Shown here: positions 11,547 through 23,913 of the stretch, one piece after another
Numbering within the stretch: the first letter of the stretch is position 1
How the letters are laid out: each line of letters begins with the position of its first letter
Assembly (NCBI GenBank): GCA_022578605.1
Contig: MU394108.1
Coordinates: forward strand, 186,001-250,000
From: Camillea tinctor
Taxonomy: Eukaryota > Ascomycota > Sordariomycetes > Xylariales > Xylariaceae
Length of the DNA stretch: 64,000 nt
Reading direction: 5' to 3'
Translations under genes and position numbers: made by a program
The notes under the pieces: generated by a model
What the model saw: only the letters and a program-made list of their open reading frames with translations
Database searches by the model: none
Told to the model about the DNA's origin: nothing

Positions 11547-14500
11547 GGTGGGAAATATGGGATGCCAAGAGGTCTCGTGGGAGTTGTCTCTACCTCGAGC
11601 AATATGTCAACCGCTATTGCGCAAATGCGGCTAGACGTAGGAACCCGAGATCAGACGAAAAGACTCGGGACGAATGCAGCAGATTTATAACCAGACGTAG
11701 TAGGTTGTTGTTGTACCGCGCTGTTGGGAAGAGGTGAAAGGGGAAGATCGGGGGAAAAGGGTTGTATGAATGATTTGCTTGCGTCGTAACGGAAGCTCCT
11801 TGTTCAAATAGGTTGATCAGGAGCTGGTGCCGTTGGAAAGGGTTCCTTTGTATGTGGGTATATGTATGTGTGTGTGTGTGGCAGTACTTTAAAGGTGGTA
11901 AGTGGATTGTTCGTCGAAGCGAGCTTAGTTGTTACTTGGGGGGTTAACGCGGAGAAGAACTTGAGATAAGTAACCTTGAGAGGAAATTGAAAGATTAGCC
12001 GAGGCTGGGGATATTTCTTTTTTTATTATTATTTCTTTTCTTTTCTCTTTTTTTTTTCTTTTCTTTTAAAAAGGGACAAAGAGAGAAAAAAGAGGGAGGG
12101 AAGAGGGGGAAGGGAAGTAGAATATAGAGGAGGGGAGAGGGGGGGGGAGAGTATGGAATAGTGAATAGAAAAAAAAAGTGACAAAAAAAAGATGCAGGTG
12201 ACTTTGGTAGTAGTAGGTTAGACGATCACACAGACTTGTAGGGGTAGAAAAAGTTGGGTATTTTCTTTCTTTCCCTCTACTCTCTCGGCGTCTGTGCAAA
12301 CGTCACACAAACCAGTTCTAAACAAGAGTGGATGCGAACACTTACCACCTAGTGCAATACCGTAAACCCGGGCCAAACTTCCAGAAGGTAGGTAAAACGA
12401 AGCCCCTTGTTACAGAAGTTCGTAGTGGAAGTAGGTAGAGAGGTAAATAGGTAAACAAGGTAGATAGGTAGATAAGTACCTTAGGTGAGGTAACTAGCCT
12501 AACCTAGTGTATAAGTGATGTTACCTAGGCTGAGGATGAGGGGTAAATAAATAAAAATAAAAATATATGGAAGTACTAGGTAATAGGTACATACCTACAA
12601 ATGCAAAAGACAGAGGAAAGAGGGCTAGTGCCTAGGTTTAGGTAGGTTAATTGTTAAGGGTCCCTGTTGAAAAGAATGCCCCGCCCTACGATCGGTGATC
12701 AGATACAACGGGTGAACCTAGATCCTGGCATATGGGACGTACCGCCCAAGTACACTTCTGGGTTGGAGGGGTGATGGGATAGTAAATAAATAAAAAAATA
12801 AAAAATGAAAGGTACTATTTATAAGTCACCTGTAGAATAGGTGGAAAATAAAATAAACAAAACCTAATGACGGAAGAAAGAAGAAGAGAAGAAAAATATT
12901 GGAAAATAAAAAGGGGAGAAAAAGAAGGAGGGGGGGAATAGGAAAAGTATTTCTCCTCCTCCTCTTCTTTCTTTCTTTCATGTGTTGTATGGGGTACATG
13001 TATGTATGGTGGGATATGGGATAACTATCGATTTGGGGTACATATATGCAAAATAATAAAAAGTACTTACTTATCAATGTACATAACATCCGAGTATGTA
13101 GTATTGTAGGCACGTCTATATGTACCTATGTCCCTAAGTACTAAAGTATTGCACCATGTAAGCTTTTGATTCGCAGGAACAGGGACGAGAGTTTTAAAAG
13201 TTGTTGCAGTAGTACTCCATAGGTAAGTACCTATATGATGGGCTCGGTGTTCGGATGGATGCGCTGATACGCTTTAGTTTACTAACCTTTACCTTGCACC
13301 TCTCCACGTGGGACCTGAAGACCTGAAATCAACTGAAATACGTATAACTCAGTACCCAGCTGAGTAAGGGTATGGGTCCGAGAAACAGGGAAAAAGGGAA
13401 AAACGAAGGGAACGCTCAGGAGAGAAATCCTGAATAGTAGAGAGAGGCTGTGCAGAATCGTAGGTTGTAGGAAATACAACTACCTAACCCTTCAAGGTAT
13501 GTAGTAGTGTAGTACCCAAAGCGTAGGAGAATTAATGAGAGGGGGAGGGGCAGCAACCAAAAAGGGGAGTTTCGTTTCTAGCTTAGTTGTTATAGTTTGG
13601 CGGGGTTCCTGGCTACCCGAAGTGACCTGTGCTTTCCAACTCTTTCACGTTCGCACGCGCTTGCCCGCTCTTTCTTTTTCCTGTCTTGTTAAGTTTAAGC
13701 AGGGGCGACCCAATTTCTCGTCCCGCACCGCTGAGACAACCTTAAACGTCCAACCAAAAGAAACGGTTGGTCCAAAGGTACCTATCTGCGTACCTCATGT
13801 ACTACTATGTACGCATTTATACTTTAGGTACATTTCATCACATGGTACACCTGTTATAGCCTCTTTTTGTAAAGTTATCCGTTATGTAGTATATCAAAAT
13901 TAAGGTGAAGGAAGTAGCTACTAGCAACATTGAAGTAAGCAGGTAACCTCCCCCCTTAGAAGTTCCTTAATACGTCCGAGGCCGGCCAATCACACCTCGG
14001 CCTAGGCGCCCGTCCATCAAAACCCCAGGTGGGCGCGTGTGTTTCACACGCCGTTCGTCTCTGTTTCACCTCTGACTGGCTGAGCTTCAAGGAAGTGTGA
14101 TGAATGGGATATTCGACCTTTTCTTCTTTTCCCTCTCATTCTTCTCTTTTCTGATCATTACACAGAATCACATCGGCCCTGCCTCTTACCGGATTACACA
14201 AGACCGCTTTCGCCGCCCCTTTTACTCCTAGTCCATACTCCATATGTATGTACCTAGTACTAGTTAGTAGTTTGTCACGTACCTACTTAAAGCAGCTACA
14301 CTTATAATGCTTCAACTAGATAATTACAGAGTCCCCTTTCAAGATAATTAGTTTAAATATTACACAAATAATTCATATAAACTAATATTATTGTTTTCAT
14401 TTATGAATGTAATAGTTCAAAGAAATATATATACATATGGATATATGTGTTTATTAGTCATCTTACACCCTCCCTTACTTGTTTAAGTTAACTAGTATAT

Positions 14501-17406
14501 CAATATAAACCACAGTGAGGCTACTAGTGATTCGATCATCGAGACTAGACAATTTTCATAACCGCGAGGAACCAACGGCTCAGCTTGCTCGCTTGGGAAT
14601 TGCATATGAAAGCTACACATATGTAGAATCGGGAAGTTGATCGGAGAAAGTCGAAGACCGATTCGCTAGCTAAGTTGATTCGAAGCTCCACGAGTCGGCC
14701 TAGCGGCGTCTTTACAGCCCGGGGCACAAGATCCTACCTATATATGTTAGAAGTACAATACAGTTGACGTATGTATACCAAGGGCTAAGTCGTCCCTGGT
14801 CTTGTTACCCCCCATCAAGCGCTTTAAATCCCCGAGTATCAAGCTTATAATCACTTGTATTATACCAATGGCACTGATCCGGTGTAGTGGTAATGAGTTC
14901 CGGCCATGACTTATCAACCCATACAGAGGCCTGGTGAGATTAATTGGACAAATGCCGTTGACCTAGGCCACATATGTACGCAGTAGGTTATGTAGGTTAT
15001 GTATGTACGTGTGTGTGTGCACTACTTACACACTATTGCTGACAACTTCACACCGCAAAATGTAGATATGTACATACACATATGTAAAGTTATAAGATAA
15101 TAACGTAACGTACGTAGCATCACATCACCTATATCTGTTCTCTTTATATGTAGGTTATGTATGTACAATATCAATATTTGCCCAAGTGTGCAGATCCAAA
15201 GATAGATACCTACATGTATAGGTTACATAGTTAGATGCACGCGTGCATATATACAAAGTATATATTGTAACCAACATTGAGAACCAACCAACCAGACCTC
15301 TCCCTCTTACCTATACTTCGATGCTTACCTACCAATCGACATGGCCGAATGACCGACCCTATATGTCTCCTATATTACCAACATTGAACCAACCAACCAA
15401 CCAACCAAACTGATAAAAGATTCAATTTTTCCCTTTTTCCCTTTTCCTTCTCTCTCCCACCATACTCGTACCCGTGCCTAACCTGCACAGTCCTTTTTTT
15501 TTTCTTCTTTTCTCTTTGTCCTTTTTACTCGGGCATGTGGTGTGGTGCACCAGCGCTTAATATATTGGAAACTTCCATATCTTCCCACACACCTCGGTAT
15601 GAGCCGAGAAGTCAGTTCAATCATCTTCGGGATCCCCCCCCCCTCTCTCTAATGCTTTCTAAGCGCCTTTACACACACACACAAACACATACACCAGGGG
15701 TGAAAAGAAAAGCAGGCTTCACCGAACCCCAACCCAACTCTCATACATAGATAGTTTAGGTTGAGGCCAAGCAGGTAGACAGGCAAGATAGGGTATACAT
15801 ATAGTTTAGCGGGCAAGGAAAAGAGGGATGGGGGAATATACCTAAGAGTGCCGGGTTGGGTTAACAATATATTGATATCAATAATACCTATATACTAAAG
15901 CCTACCTATGTACGTACCTAACCACCCTTCCCCCTTTCCCCTCGCCTCATCACCCCTTACTTCTTCTTCTCTTATAAAGCATACATACAAGCCAATTAGG
16001 TCCATACTATTTAGGTTACTAATTATGTAACTTGCATAGATCAACCACTTAACATCTAAGTAGTACCTAGAAATTACATATGTGAGTAATTTAAGCCAAG
16101 TTACCTACTCACTATCACGAGAGATCTAGCAAGAACCCAGGTAAATAATCACGTTACTGCCGAGGGAATAGAACTACAACCACATGTGGCACCGTGGCAA
16201 ATATCCTCCATAGAAGTACTCTCATCACTCCATGTACCTTACGATCCATTGCCTTTAACACCTGTCTGAGTCCACGATGCCTTAAACGGGTAGACAAATC
16301 TTAAAAAATCCATGTATTTCGTTATATATAACATGTCAGCACACCTACCTAAGTAGACGAGATTAATCATATATAGAATCTTAAACAACTGACAAAAAAA
16401 ATTGACTCCAATCCCGTAGATCATCTCACTCTCACTTATACCCATCCATCTAAAACTCACTCACCATCATTTTCCACATATAAAAAAAATATCTTCACCA
16501 GTAACCCGACCCTACACCCCTCCCCCCCCCCATCATATTCCTCCTCACTCACCAAATAAGGGGAAGAGACAAAGAGGGGCATAGCGTTCAACATCACATC
16601 ACCGTATCACCAGTAAAAAAGGTATCACTTTATAAAAATTACCCAAATATTTGAATTTCTTTAAACCTTGCCTTTTCATTTCATTTATGTTTCCCTTTTT
16701 CTTCGTCTTCTTTACTCAATATAACGAGCCCCTCGCTTGCCTCCTTCCTCTTCCCTCTCTTCCTCTTACCCCTTTCCTATTCCTCTCCCAGGAAGTAGGT
16801 AAGTTTGTAAAAAGTCCACAAGTAAATAATGTTCGAAAAAAAAAAGATAGGTTAGGTTAGGTTAGGTGGGTAGGTAGGTTTTTTTTCCCCCCTCCCCTTC
16901 CCCTTTTCCCTTCTCATTTCCCATATCATTTCTTAATTTATATTCTTGCTTTCGTCTTATTTCTTTGTTCAGACACGCCACTTCGTTTGTTTCCTTCCTT
17001 CTCTCCCTGTCATCTTGCGTCTGCTCTCTCCATCTATACATGTGGTTTCCAGCCTCGCATAAGCACACATACAGCCGAACCAACCTCTCTCAATTCTGGT
17101 TGGGGGGTTTTCCTTCTCCTTTTCCTCACTCCTCTACCCTCTAATACGTTGGATGGACAGAAGAAATTACATAAACTAGCCTCTCCTTATACCGCCCACA
17201 CATGGACGCGTGCCATTACAACTACACTACTAGCTAGCACAACTACTGCACCACCTGTGAAAATCAAAGAGTCTTAGCAACGTTTCATTTTCTCTCGCTC
17301 TCATACAAAGCATACAAGCACACATAATATATCTCTAGGGGAACTTATTTTCTTTTTTTTTTCCTTTCGGATTTTTTCTTCTGGAAAAAGAAACGGTAAT
17401 AGGTTA
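11547..17406. other. Gene-poor block between the MAP kinase and SEC24
   Basis: These 5.9 kb hold no gene I can support. The first 700 bp is the MAP kinase 5' leader and promoter, with A/G- and T-rich tracts at 12010-12190. The rest is AT-rich with many TAGGTA/TACCTA hexamers (12430-12500, 12580-12650, 15890-15925, 16850-16880) and (AACC)n at 15387-15409. A CCAAT element sits in a GC-rich patch at 13980-14050. A local GC-richer, open-frame-like island lies at 14540-14735. The final 170 bp is SEC24 3' sequence, possibly including a 12-nt last exon at 17243-17254. Confidence 0.5.
15387..15409. repeat. (AACC)n microsatellite
   Basis: Five AACC units lie in AT-rich intergenic DNA, followed by a pyrimidine tract at 15430-15525. 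Confidence 0.8.
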
Positions 17407-20330
17407 TCAACTTACTTTCTCACGCATCATACCCATCCACTGGCCGAAGCTCATCCCCTGATCCGCCCGGTCTTCCACCAGCAGCGTCTGCGCCCAGAGC
17501 TTGAGACTTGGCTCACCGTCCTCCCGTACGATATATAGGTGCGGCACGATGATGCTGCCTACGCCGCGCGATAGGTGATCCCGACTCTTGTTGACCACAG
17601 CACGCACCCGCTCATTGAAATCGTTGTCTAACTCCGGTACTGAGCCCTTGCCTACCCGTAGCTGTGTCCGGTCCGCAACCCCGAACACATCCATAATCAG
17701 CTGTGGCACTGCGTCGCGGCCAACCCATAGGAATTGTGTTTGACCATCGTCAATTAGGTAAAGACCGTAAGACACAAACCGTTCCGAGGAAAGGTTTAGA
17801 GGAGGTGGCAGGACGATCTGGCTGGTCTCGGGGTCTGGCACGCCGGCGTTGTCGGGCATATCGTGTAGCGAGTATAGCCGGGGGTAGATGTACTGCATCA
17901 AGAGGGGTAGGGGTAAAGTAGATAGCTGGCACAAAGCGGCAGACCGAAGATCGGACGGAATCTGGGCTGATCTCCGCAAACCAACGTTTTTGATCAACCC
18001 GAGGAACAGGATGGGAAGGCCGCGGAGGTTAGCAGGGAATTGCAGACCGCCACCACCCATGCTTCCACCACCTAATTCCTTCTTGAAGGTCTGCAGAAGC
18101 TCGGTAAGTTTGCTCTGGAGTGCGTCCCGAGCCGCATCTAGACCACCACTTAGTGCTCTCTCGACTGCCTTGTGACTGAAGTATGTCGTTATGGCACACT
18201 GGTCCGCCGAGGCGTATATATCGGCAAGGTTAGTGGTCGTAGGCAGCGAAAGCGTCATGACCCGAATGCGTCGTTCGCCGTTACAGGTCGTATATAGTAC
18301 ACCAGCTTGTAGGCAGATGAAGTTCTTGTTCAAACTCTCGTCAATAGCCACCTCAACCACGTAGCACTGGTCGCGGGGGAAAGCTGGGAAAGCGCAGAGA
18401 TCCGAAGACCGGTTGAAGAAGTTGCCGTAGAAAGTACTCATACGTAGACCGGTAGTGGCACGGACTCTGAGCACGGCCTCCAATCCGATCTCCGAGGATA
18501 GGTAGTCACTAAATTCCGAGGCGAACTTGACAGCATCTTCGGCCCGTCCAGCATTCCATCCAGGATAGAACCAAGTCTGCCCGCCAGTGTACCTAGGAAG
18601 GTTGCTCAGGGAAGCGACATCCTGATACTGTGAAGAGAAGAGGAACATGTCGATCGAAACCTGGTTCTTAGAGCACTCTACAGCGAAGGACTTGTAGAAG
18701 CTATTAGCCGTCTGGAGAAGACCGCTTTCCTTAGATGTGCCCAGAAGTTTCTTATCTTCGCGCATATCCAATTTGCCGGTTCCCATGTTCGGCAGAGAGG
18801 CGCTCAAGACTACAATCTTTCCACCTAGGGGCGAGATAAGTTTATGGCCAGCCTTCAGTGCCGATCCCATGCACGAGCCGTTATTCTGGTTGTTTTGGAA
18901 CATGTCGGGCAATTTGGTCAGGAAGTTCTCGACGCTGGCTCGGCTTTCCGTCAGGGGCACCAAAAGCTCCTGGGGAACGGGCAGGAATGGCTCCTCGAGG
19001 TCGCTCACGACAAGCATGCTGGTTTCCCCGTTCTCCTCGTCGTCCTTGGGGATGGCGAAGTAGTGCAAGCTCGAGTCGACGGCGATAAAGCCCAGACGGG
19101 TGCGTCGGTCGGCATTCGGTATCCTGTTAAGACTGTCCAGAATGGTTCGCGCGCTCGTAGCGAGGAGCCCAGTAGACACAGCAGCATAACTGACATCGAA
19201 GAGGAAGAGGTAAACCAGGGGCTGCGGAGGACGAACCATGTACTCCTGGGGGGCCACGAATTCGACGACCGAGTGGTTCAGTTCATACCTATCCCATCGG
19301 TTGACACTCTTCTGCGAAGCAGCATCCCAGTCGAAAGCCTGCGGCACGTCGTTGGTCAGGTTGCACATATTGCACCTCCATCGGTGACCCTGGTCGAGGA
19401 AGATGACGTAGGGGTTAATGTAGGTCCGGCATCTTCGACATCTGGCAATGACTTGATCCTGAACAACCGGCACGGGGTCATCTATGTCGTGCAGAGCAGC
19501 ATAGGGCTGGATGACAAGGGCGAACGGAAGTTTGGACTTCTTCAACAGCGAATGCGTGGTGGGAACCGCGTTCAGGGTAGATCGGATGTACTTGGGGGGG
19601 CAGTTGGCGTTGGGAGATTGGGTAACGCTGGCCTGTTCAGGGGTTGTGTTAGCTGTGGACTCGTCTCCTATGGATGTTTATTTGAGTAGAGACATACGTT
19701 GGGGGGTAGTACGCAGGGGGGAGGCGGCAGGTCAAGCTCAGAGACATTGAAGGGTTGGTTTAGGAGGTCGGTAGGGTATAGCTGGTTCAGAGCAAGGCGA
19801 GCTTGGTGAGGAGGTTGCTGCTGGGCCCCGGGCTGCGGTGCAGCGCCCATGCTGAGGCCGGCCATGTTCTGAGTTAGACCAGCAACTCCGGGAGATGGCT
19901 GACCGGGGCCCGGCTGATAGTAAGGATCGGGGGCTTGGTAGCCACCGGCAGCAGGTTGAGGGGGCATGCCGGCGGGCTGCTGAGCTTCGTAAGGGGCAGG
20001 CGAGCCATATCCTCCCTGTTGGAAGTTCTGTCCGGGATATGCCCCGTAGCCAGCAGGTTGAGGAGCGCCGGCAACACCAGGGCCGGGCATGGGAGGCATA
20101 CCACCGGGAGTGGGGGCGGCAGCACCAGCATTTGCGCCGCTCCCGAACTCGAAGGCCTGGGTGGCATAGCCTCTCTTCTTCTTCTTGCCGGCATCGTGGT
20201 GTTGGGTTGCAGATGGGGGCGGCGACGTGGCCTGGGAATCGTAGCCAGCAGGGGGCTGGTCAGTATAAGGCGACTCCTGGCCATACTCTTGCGGGGGGTA
20301 TTGGCCGTAGCCATCGTTGGGAGCAGCCAT
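17407..20330 (-). CDS. SEC24: COPII coat subunit Sec24
   Basis: Sec24 pairs with Sec23 and selects cargo for COPII vesicles leaving the ER. Two exons fit: 20330-19698 and 19632-17407, with a 65-nt intron (GTATGT...AACAG). The protein is 952 residues, typical for fungal Sec24. Residues 1-200 are Pro/Gln/Gly-rich ([12 protein letters not shown] start). The zinc finger has C276, C279, C298 and C301 (CRRC...CNMC). The vWA-like trunk follows ([37 protein letters not shown]), then the helical domain and the C-terminal gelsolin repeat ([20 protein letters not shown]). The start is the ATG at 20330; a TTG slightly upstream is in frame but not credible. The stop codon lies inside GTAAGTTGA, a perfect donor. 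Splicing from 17415 to 17255 would swap the last residues VS for VVQ and end at 17243. Confidence 0.96.
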
Positions 20331-22161
20331 GATGGCGCAATTGAGTTCCAAGAAACCCTCGTGTGCGTGCTACTCGTGCTACTCGCGGAGGGGGAATCGA
20401 CAGCAAATTCGATGCGCACGGAAGCTGAGAGGGTTATCGAGGGAGGTCGGGAAGGATGCGCGTTGGGATTATTTGGAAGTGGCCACAATGCAAGGTATGG
20501 AGTAAAAAAATAAAAAAATAAAAGTAAAAAGGAGGACGAAGCTCGAGGCCACGTTTTTATTACCTTACAAGCGGTGACGACAGTGGTAGTTTTGATAAGT
20601 AGCCGCAAGTACAGAAATAAAAGCAGAAAAAATATAACAAAATCAGATAGAAAACCTTCCAAAGCAGGAAAAGGTTTTAGTTACAAGAGAGAAGAAGGGT
20701 TAGTTGGTTTATAAGGTAAAAAAAGGTAGTTTGAATAAGTTCAAGGTAAAATCATCATGGTTGTTGTTGGCTTTATGGTTTAATGGTTTTATGGTTTTAC
20801 GGTTTTATGATTTATCTTGGGCAAATGTTAGTGTACACCTGGGCAGTACAGGTTACCTGTATCGTTGTAGTGAAGTAAGGTACATACATACATTACATAC
20901 TACATAACCTAACCTACATAAAAGGATCTCAGCTGAAATCTTAACAGTGAAAGCTGTCTCCTTCTGTAAAACTGTTAAACTGTTCAACTGAATGGCGCTA
21001 ACGTCTACTGGAGGAGGTACCTTAGGTTAGGTGGGCTGGGGTGGGGTAGGGAAGGGAAGCTTAAGCTAGTTAGATAATCACATCATGTGATATGTCCCGT
21101 GACATTCTATCTTATCTTCTCTTTTATCCTGTATGTACGAGTACTCCTTACAGGTAGTGATGATGATGTAACATGGCAGGTAATCTTCCTTACATGTACC
21201 GATGTACCAGTAACCCCTCTATTTCTTTTTATTTTCAGCTGGACCGGGGTTAGCTTCCCACATCTTGCAGCTGGCAACCTATCTTTCCTCACCTATAACT
21301 CTTCCGACAACTTTTACCTCCCTCCAGTTCCAACTCCCAATTCTCATGTGCCCAAATCAAATAATAATAAAAAGGATCCATCCTCATTGCCGATATGCCG
21401 AGTTCAACACACCATGTCCATCCCAATCCCGTATCTAAAGTACTCCACTAAACCTACTCAGCCTTTGTAACTGGGCTGAACGCGCATACAATGTACATTG
21501 AATCGGTATGTTGCCAAAGCAAGGTCATGGTCGTGGTCATGGTCGTGGTCATGGCCCCGGACTGAACCAAAGTATGGCTTCATCCATCTGTTTGCGTGGT
21601 ACCATTGACCTCCCAGAAACGGAGAACCGTAAGCACTTGTCAGGTACCAGACATGACACAACCTACACAATACGTACACCCTAGCTAGGACTGGACTTAT
21701 TTCCTTATATACCTACCTAACCTAGGTATGTATATATATAAGTTCTCCATGATCATCCAAGCTGTTTCTCACTAGCCCGAGTCTATTTTACCTCTTTCTC
21801 TCCCTTCGTCTCTCTGTCTCTCTGTCCCCTATTATAACCTCCTCTTCTTTACAAACTTGTTGCTCGTGTTATGCGACGCAAACAAAGGCGTCGGGGTTGA
21901 TCCGTCCTTTGTACTGCCTCGGTTCCTCCTCCAAACCTTTACCTACCAAATAGAGACATATCTCGGTGCTACGCCCATTGCGCCTTGTCCTATTCCTTCG
22001 AAATCACTCATCCTCTATTCCCGTCATTACCTTCCCCCCCCCCCCCCCTCTCCAACATCATCCTCATTTTCTCTTCCATTTCTTTCGCGCTTCTCTCCCT
22101 CAAGAGTCAACCAGATCTACCCATTTACCTACCTAGGTTAGAGGATAATATCGCCATCACC
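20331..22161. promoter_or_regulatory. Divergent region between SEC24 and a small membrane-protein gene
   Basis: These 1.8 kb should hold both promoters. A T/G-rich near-repeat of TTTATGGTTT lies at 20770-20812. A GGTCATGGTCGT tandem repeat sits at 21523-21554, and a long C-run at 22037-22051 lies about 110 bp before the downstream ATG. I see no further gene. Confidence 0.45.
21523..21554. repeat. Short tandem repeat of a GGTCATGGTCGT unit
   Basis: About two and a half copies of a 12-bp unit lie in the SEC24 / small-protein intergenic region. The open frame across it encodes a His/Asp run on the minus strand and looks incidental. Confidence 0.8.
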
Positions 22162-22574
22162 ATGGTCTGGGGAAGCAAAGCACCCAAGATTGAGGCAAGG
22201 CCCTCGGCTTTCAGGTATACGGCTCTCCTCTACTCATTCCTACCTTCATGATTCCATCTGTCGCAATTGATCGCAAGATGCACTAACACCTCTCTCCGTC
22301 CCTTCCTTCCAATTACAGCCAAATTCTGCCTCTCGTCGTCTTCCTCGTCTTCCTGGGCGGCGCCGCTTTCGTCGGTTATCACATCTACCAGAGCGTGTCC
22401 AAGATCCAACAGGACGCATCCCAAAGCATGGCCAAGCGGAACATGGTATTCACTAAGGACGGTCTCAAGGTTGGCGTTAAGCACTACGAGCAAGAGAAGT
22501 ATGTCGATAAGACCCAGAGCTGGGTTGTCAAGGCTTGGAATATGGGTACCCACAACCCCGTCAAGAGAAAATAA
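22162..22574 (+). CDS. Small single-span membrane protein of unknown function
   Basis: I do not recognise this family. Two exons fit: 22162-22214 and 22319-22574, with a 104-nt intron (GTATAC, branch CACTAACAC, acceptor TTACAG). The joined protein is 102 residues. The N-terminus is short and basic (MVWGSKAPKIEARPSAF). One hydrophobic helix follows at about residues 19-40 (ILPLVVFLVFLGGAAFVGYH). The rest is a hydrophilic tail with a helix rich in Lys, Gln and Ser, ending in THNPVKRK. The exons are GC-rich compared with the AT-rich flanks, the intron is canonical and the start follows CACC, so the gene looks real. A basic N-terminus and single helix would suit a mitochondrial inner-membrane or ER protein, but that is inference. 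It is divergent from SEC24 and has a long gene-poor block downstream. Confidence 0.75.
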
Positions 22575-23889
22575 GTCAGGAAACAAGCATCGCAAATTTG
22601 CTATATATTACGAAGAAGGATATAGTCACGACGAATCTACGCGACGAGTTGAGATCGACGGTGAATACTAGATGGGAAGAGAAAAGCCAACGCAAAGTTA
22701 GAGGGGGAATGTGCTGCGCGCGCGCATACACATACATCCACGCACAAACACATACCGAGAGAGATTACGATACCCGATAGGAAATATTACCAAAAAAGAT
22801 AGGAGTTGAGGGAACATAATTCGAACCGGAAACAATGGCCACTTAGGCGGTTTTTTTTTTCTTTGCTCCATTTCCTTGGTGTTTTCCGGTGCACTTTGCG
22901 CCAGAGGCTTGCCTACCACTTTACCTATTTTTAAATACGCACTGGACCAGTATGAATATTCTTTTCTTTTCACTATGAATCGCGCGTGTCTGCCTACCCA
23001 ACTACTGGGAACGGGAAATGAGTATGTTTCACTTTGATGGCGTACTACGTTCTCGACGCCGACTTCGGGTTAGCGAGCGTCCTACCTTGATCCAGATTGG
23101 GGAGGTCGTAACACCAGAGTACACCGAGTAGCCCAATTCGTCGTCCCGGAGAGCCTGCGACACGTTACGGACATACCGAATAACTGCACGCAAGTGGGCG
23201 GGTGAGACATGTCTACCTCCTTATCTGCCTACCGTAGTCACCGAACGGAACCATTCCGTAGTGATCCGACTAGCCCGTAGTGTGGGAGAGAAATATAGCT
23301 ATGTAAAGTACGTGGTTTGCAGTTATAGAAAATACGGAGAGTGGTGGACGGTTTATATGTACGCTATCATATACGCGCGTGCCATGAACTTGTACAACTG
23401 GATACAAGAAAGGGGGGATTCGCTCTCTTACAATAGAGTTATACTATGAATACATAACCTACTTACGACCAATTTCGTACTGCTCTTTTTTTTTCTTGTC
23501 GTGACTCGCAGTGGGAATGATGGGGCTGGAGATCCTCAAGGGGTTAAGAGGAACGGGAAATAGGGGAATATAATAGTGAAATAGAGAGGTGGATTTGGAA
23601 AATATGGGAGCAACAGGGGGAAGGATAGAATGTCTCTGAGCAGACTAGCTCTGGTTTATATAGGTTGGTCTATAGGTTGAACAGAATGGAGAGTAGGTAA
23701 GTACTTCATCGTCGGGGTATCGTGATATTCTAGCTGATGAACCGCAAAGTGATACTTCCCATACTGACTTAGATCCTCATCCACGGCATGATCCATTAAC
23801 GAAGCTGTAGTATAATATGATAGTATCATATAGTCTAGTGAGTTGATCACAGGTTATACATACTAAGTAACCTACTAGACACACACACA

Positions 23890-23913
23890 TTAGGGGCTAG
23901 GGGTTAGGGGCTA
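23890..23913. repeat. Telomere-like TTAGGGG / CTAGGGG repeats
   Basis: Three to four units of TTAGGGG or CTAGGGG lie in tandem in the gene-poor block. They resemble, but do not match, the fungal telomere unit TTAGGG. Confidence 0.6.

Noticed and set aside
18844..19689. 281-codon plus-strand frame inside SEC24
   Set aside because: It is antisense to conserved Sec24 exons and has no recognisable protein character.
19874..20662. 262-codon minus-strand frame at the 5' end of SEC24
   Set aside because: It overlaps SEC24 exon 1 in another frame and runs into AT-rich leader; the SEC24 frame is the supported one.
22801..22825. tRNA B-box-like GGTTCGAAT on the minus strand
   Set aside because: The flanking bases do not form a T-arm stem and no A-box or cloverleaf is present.
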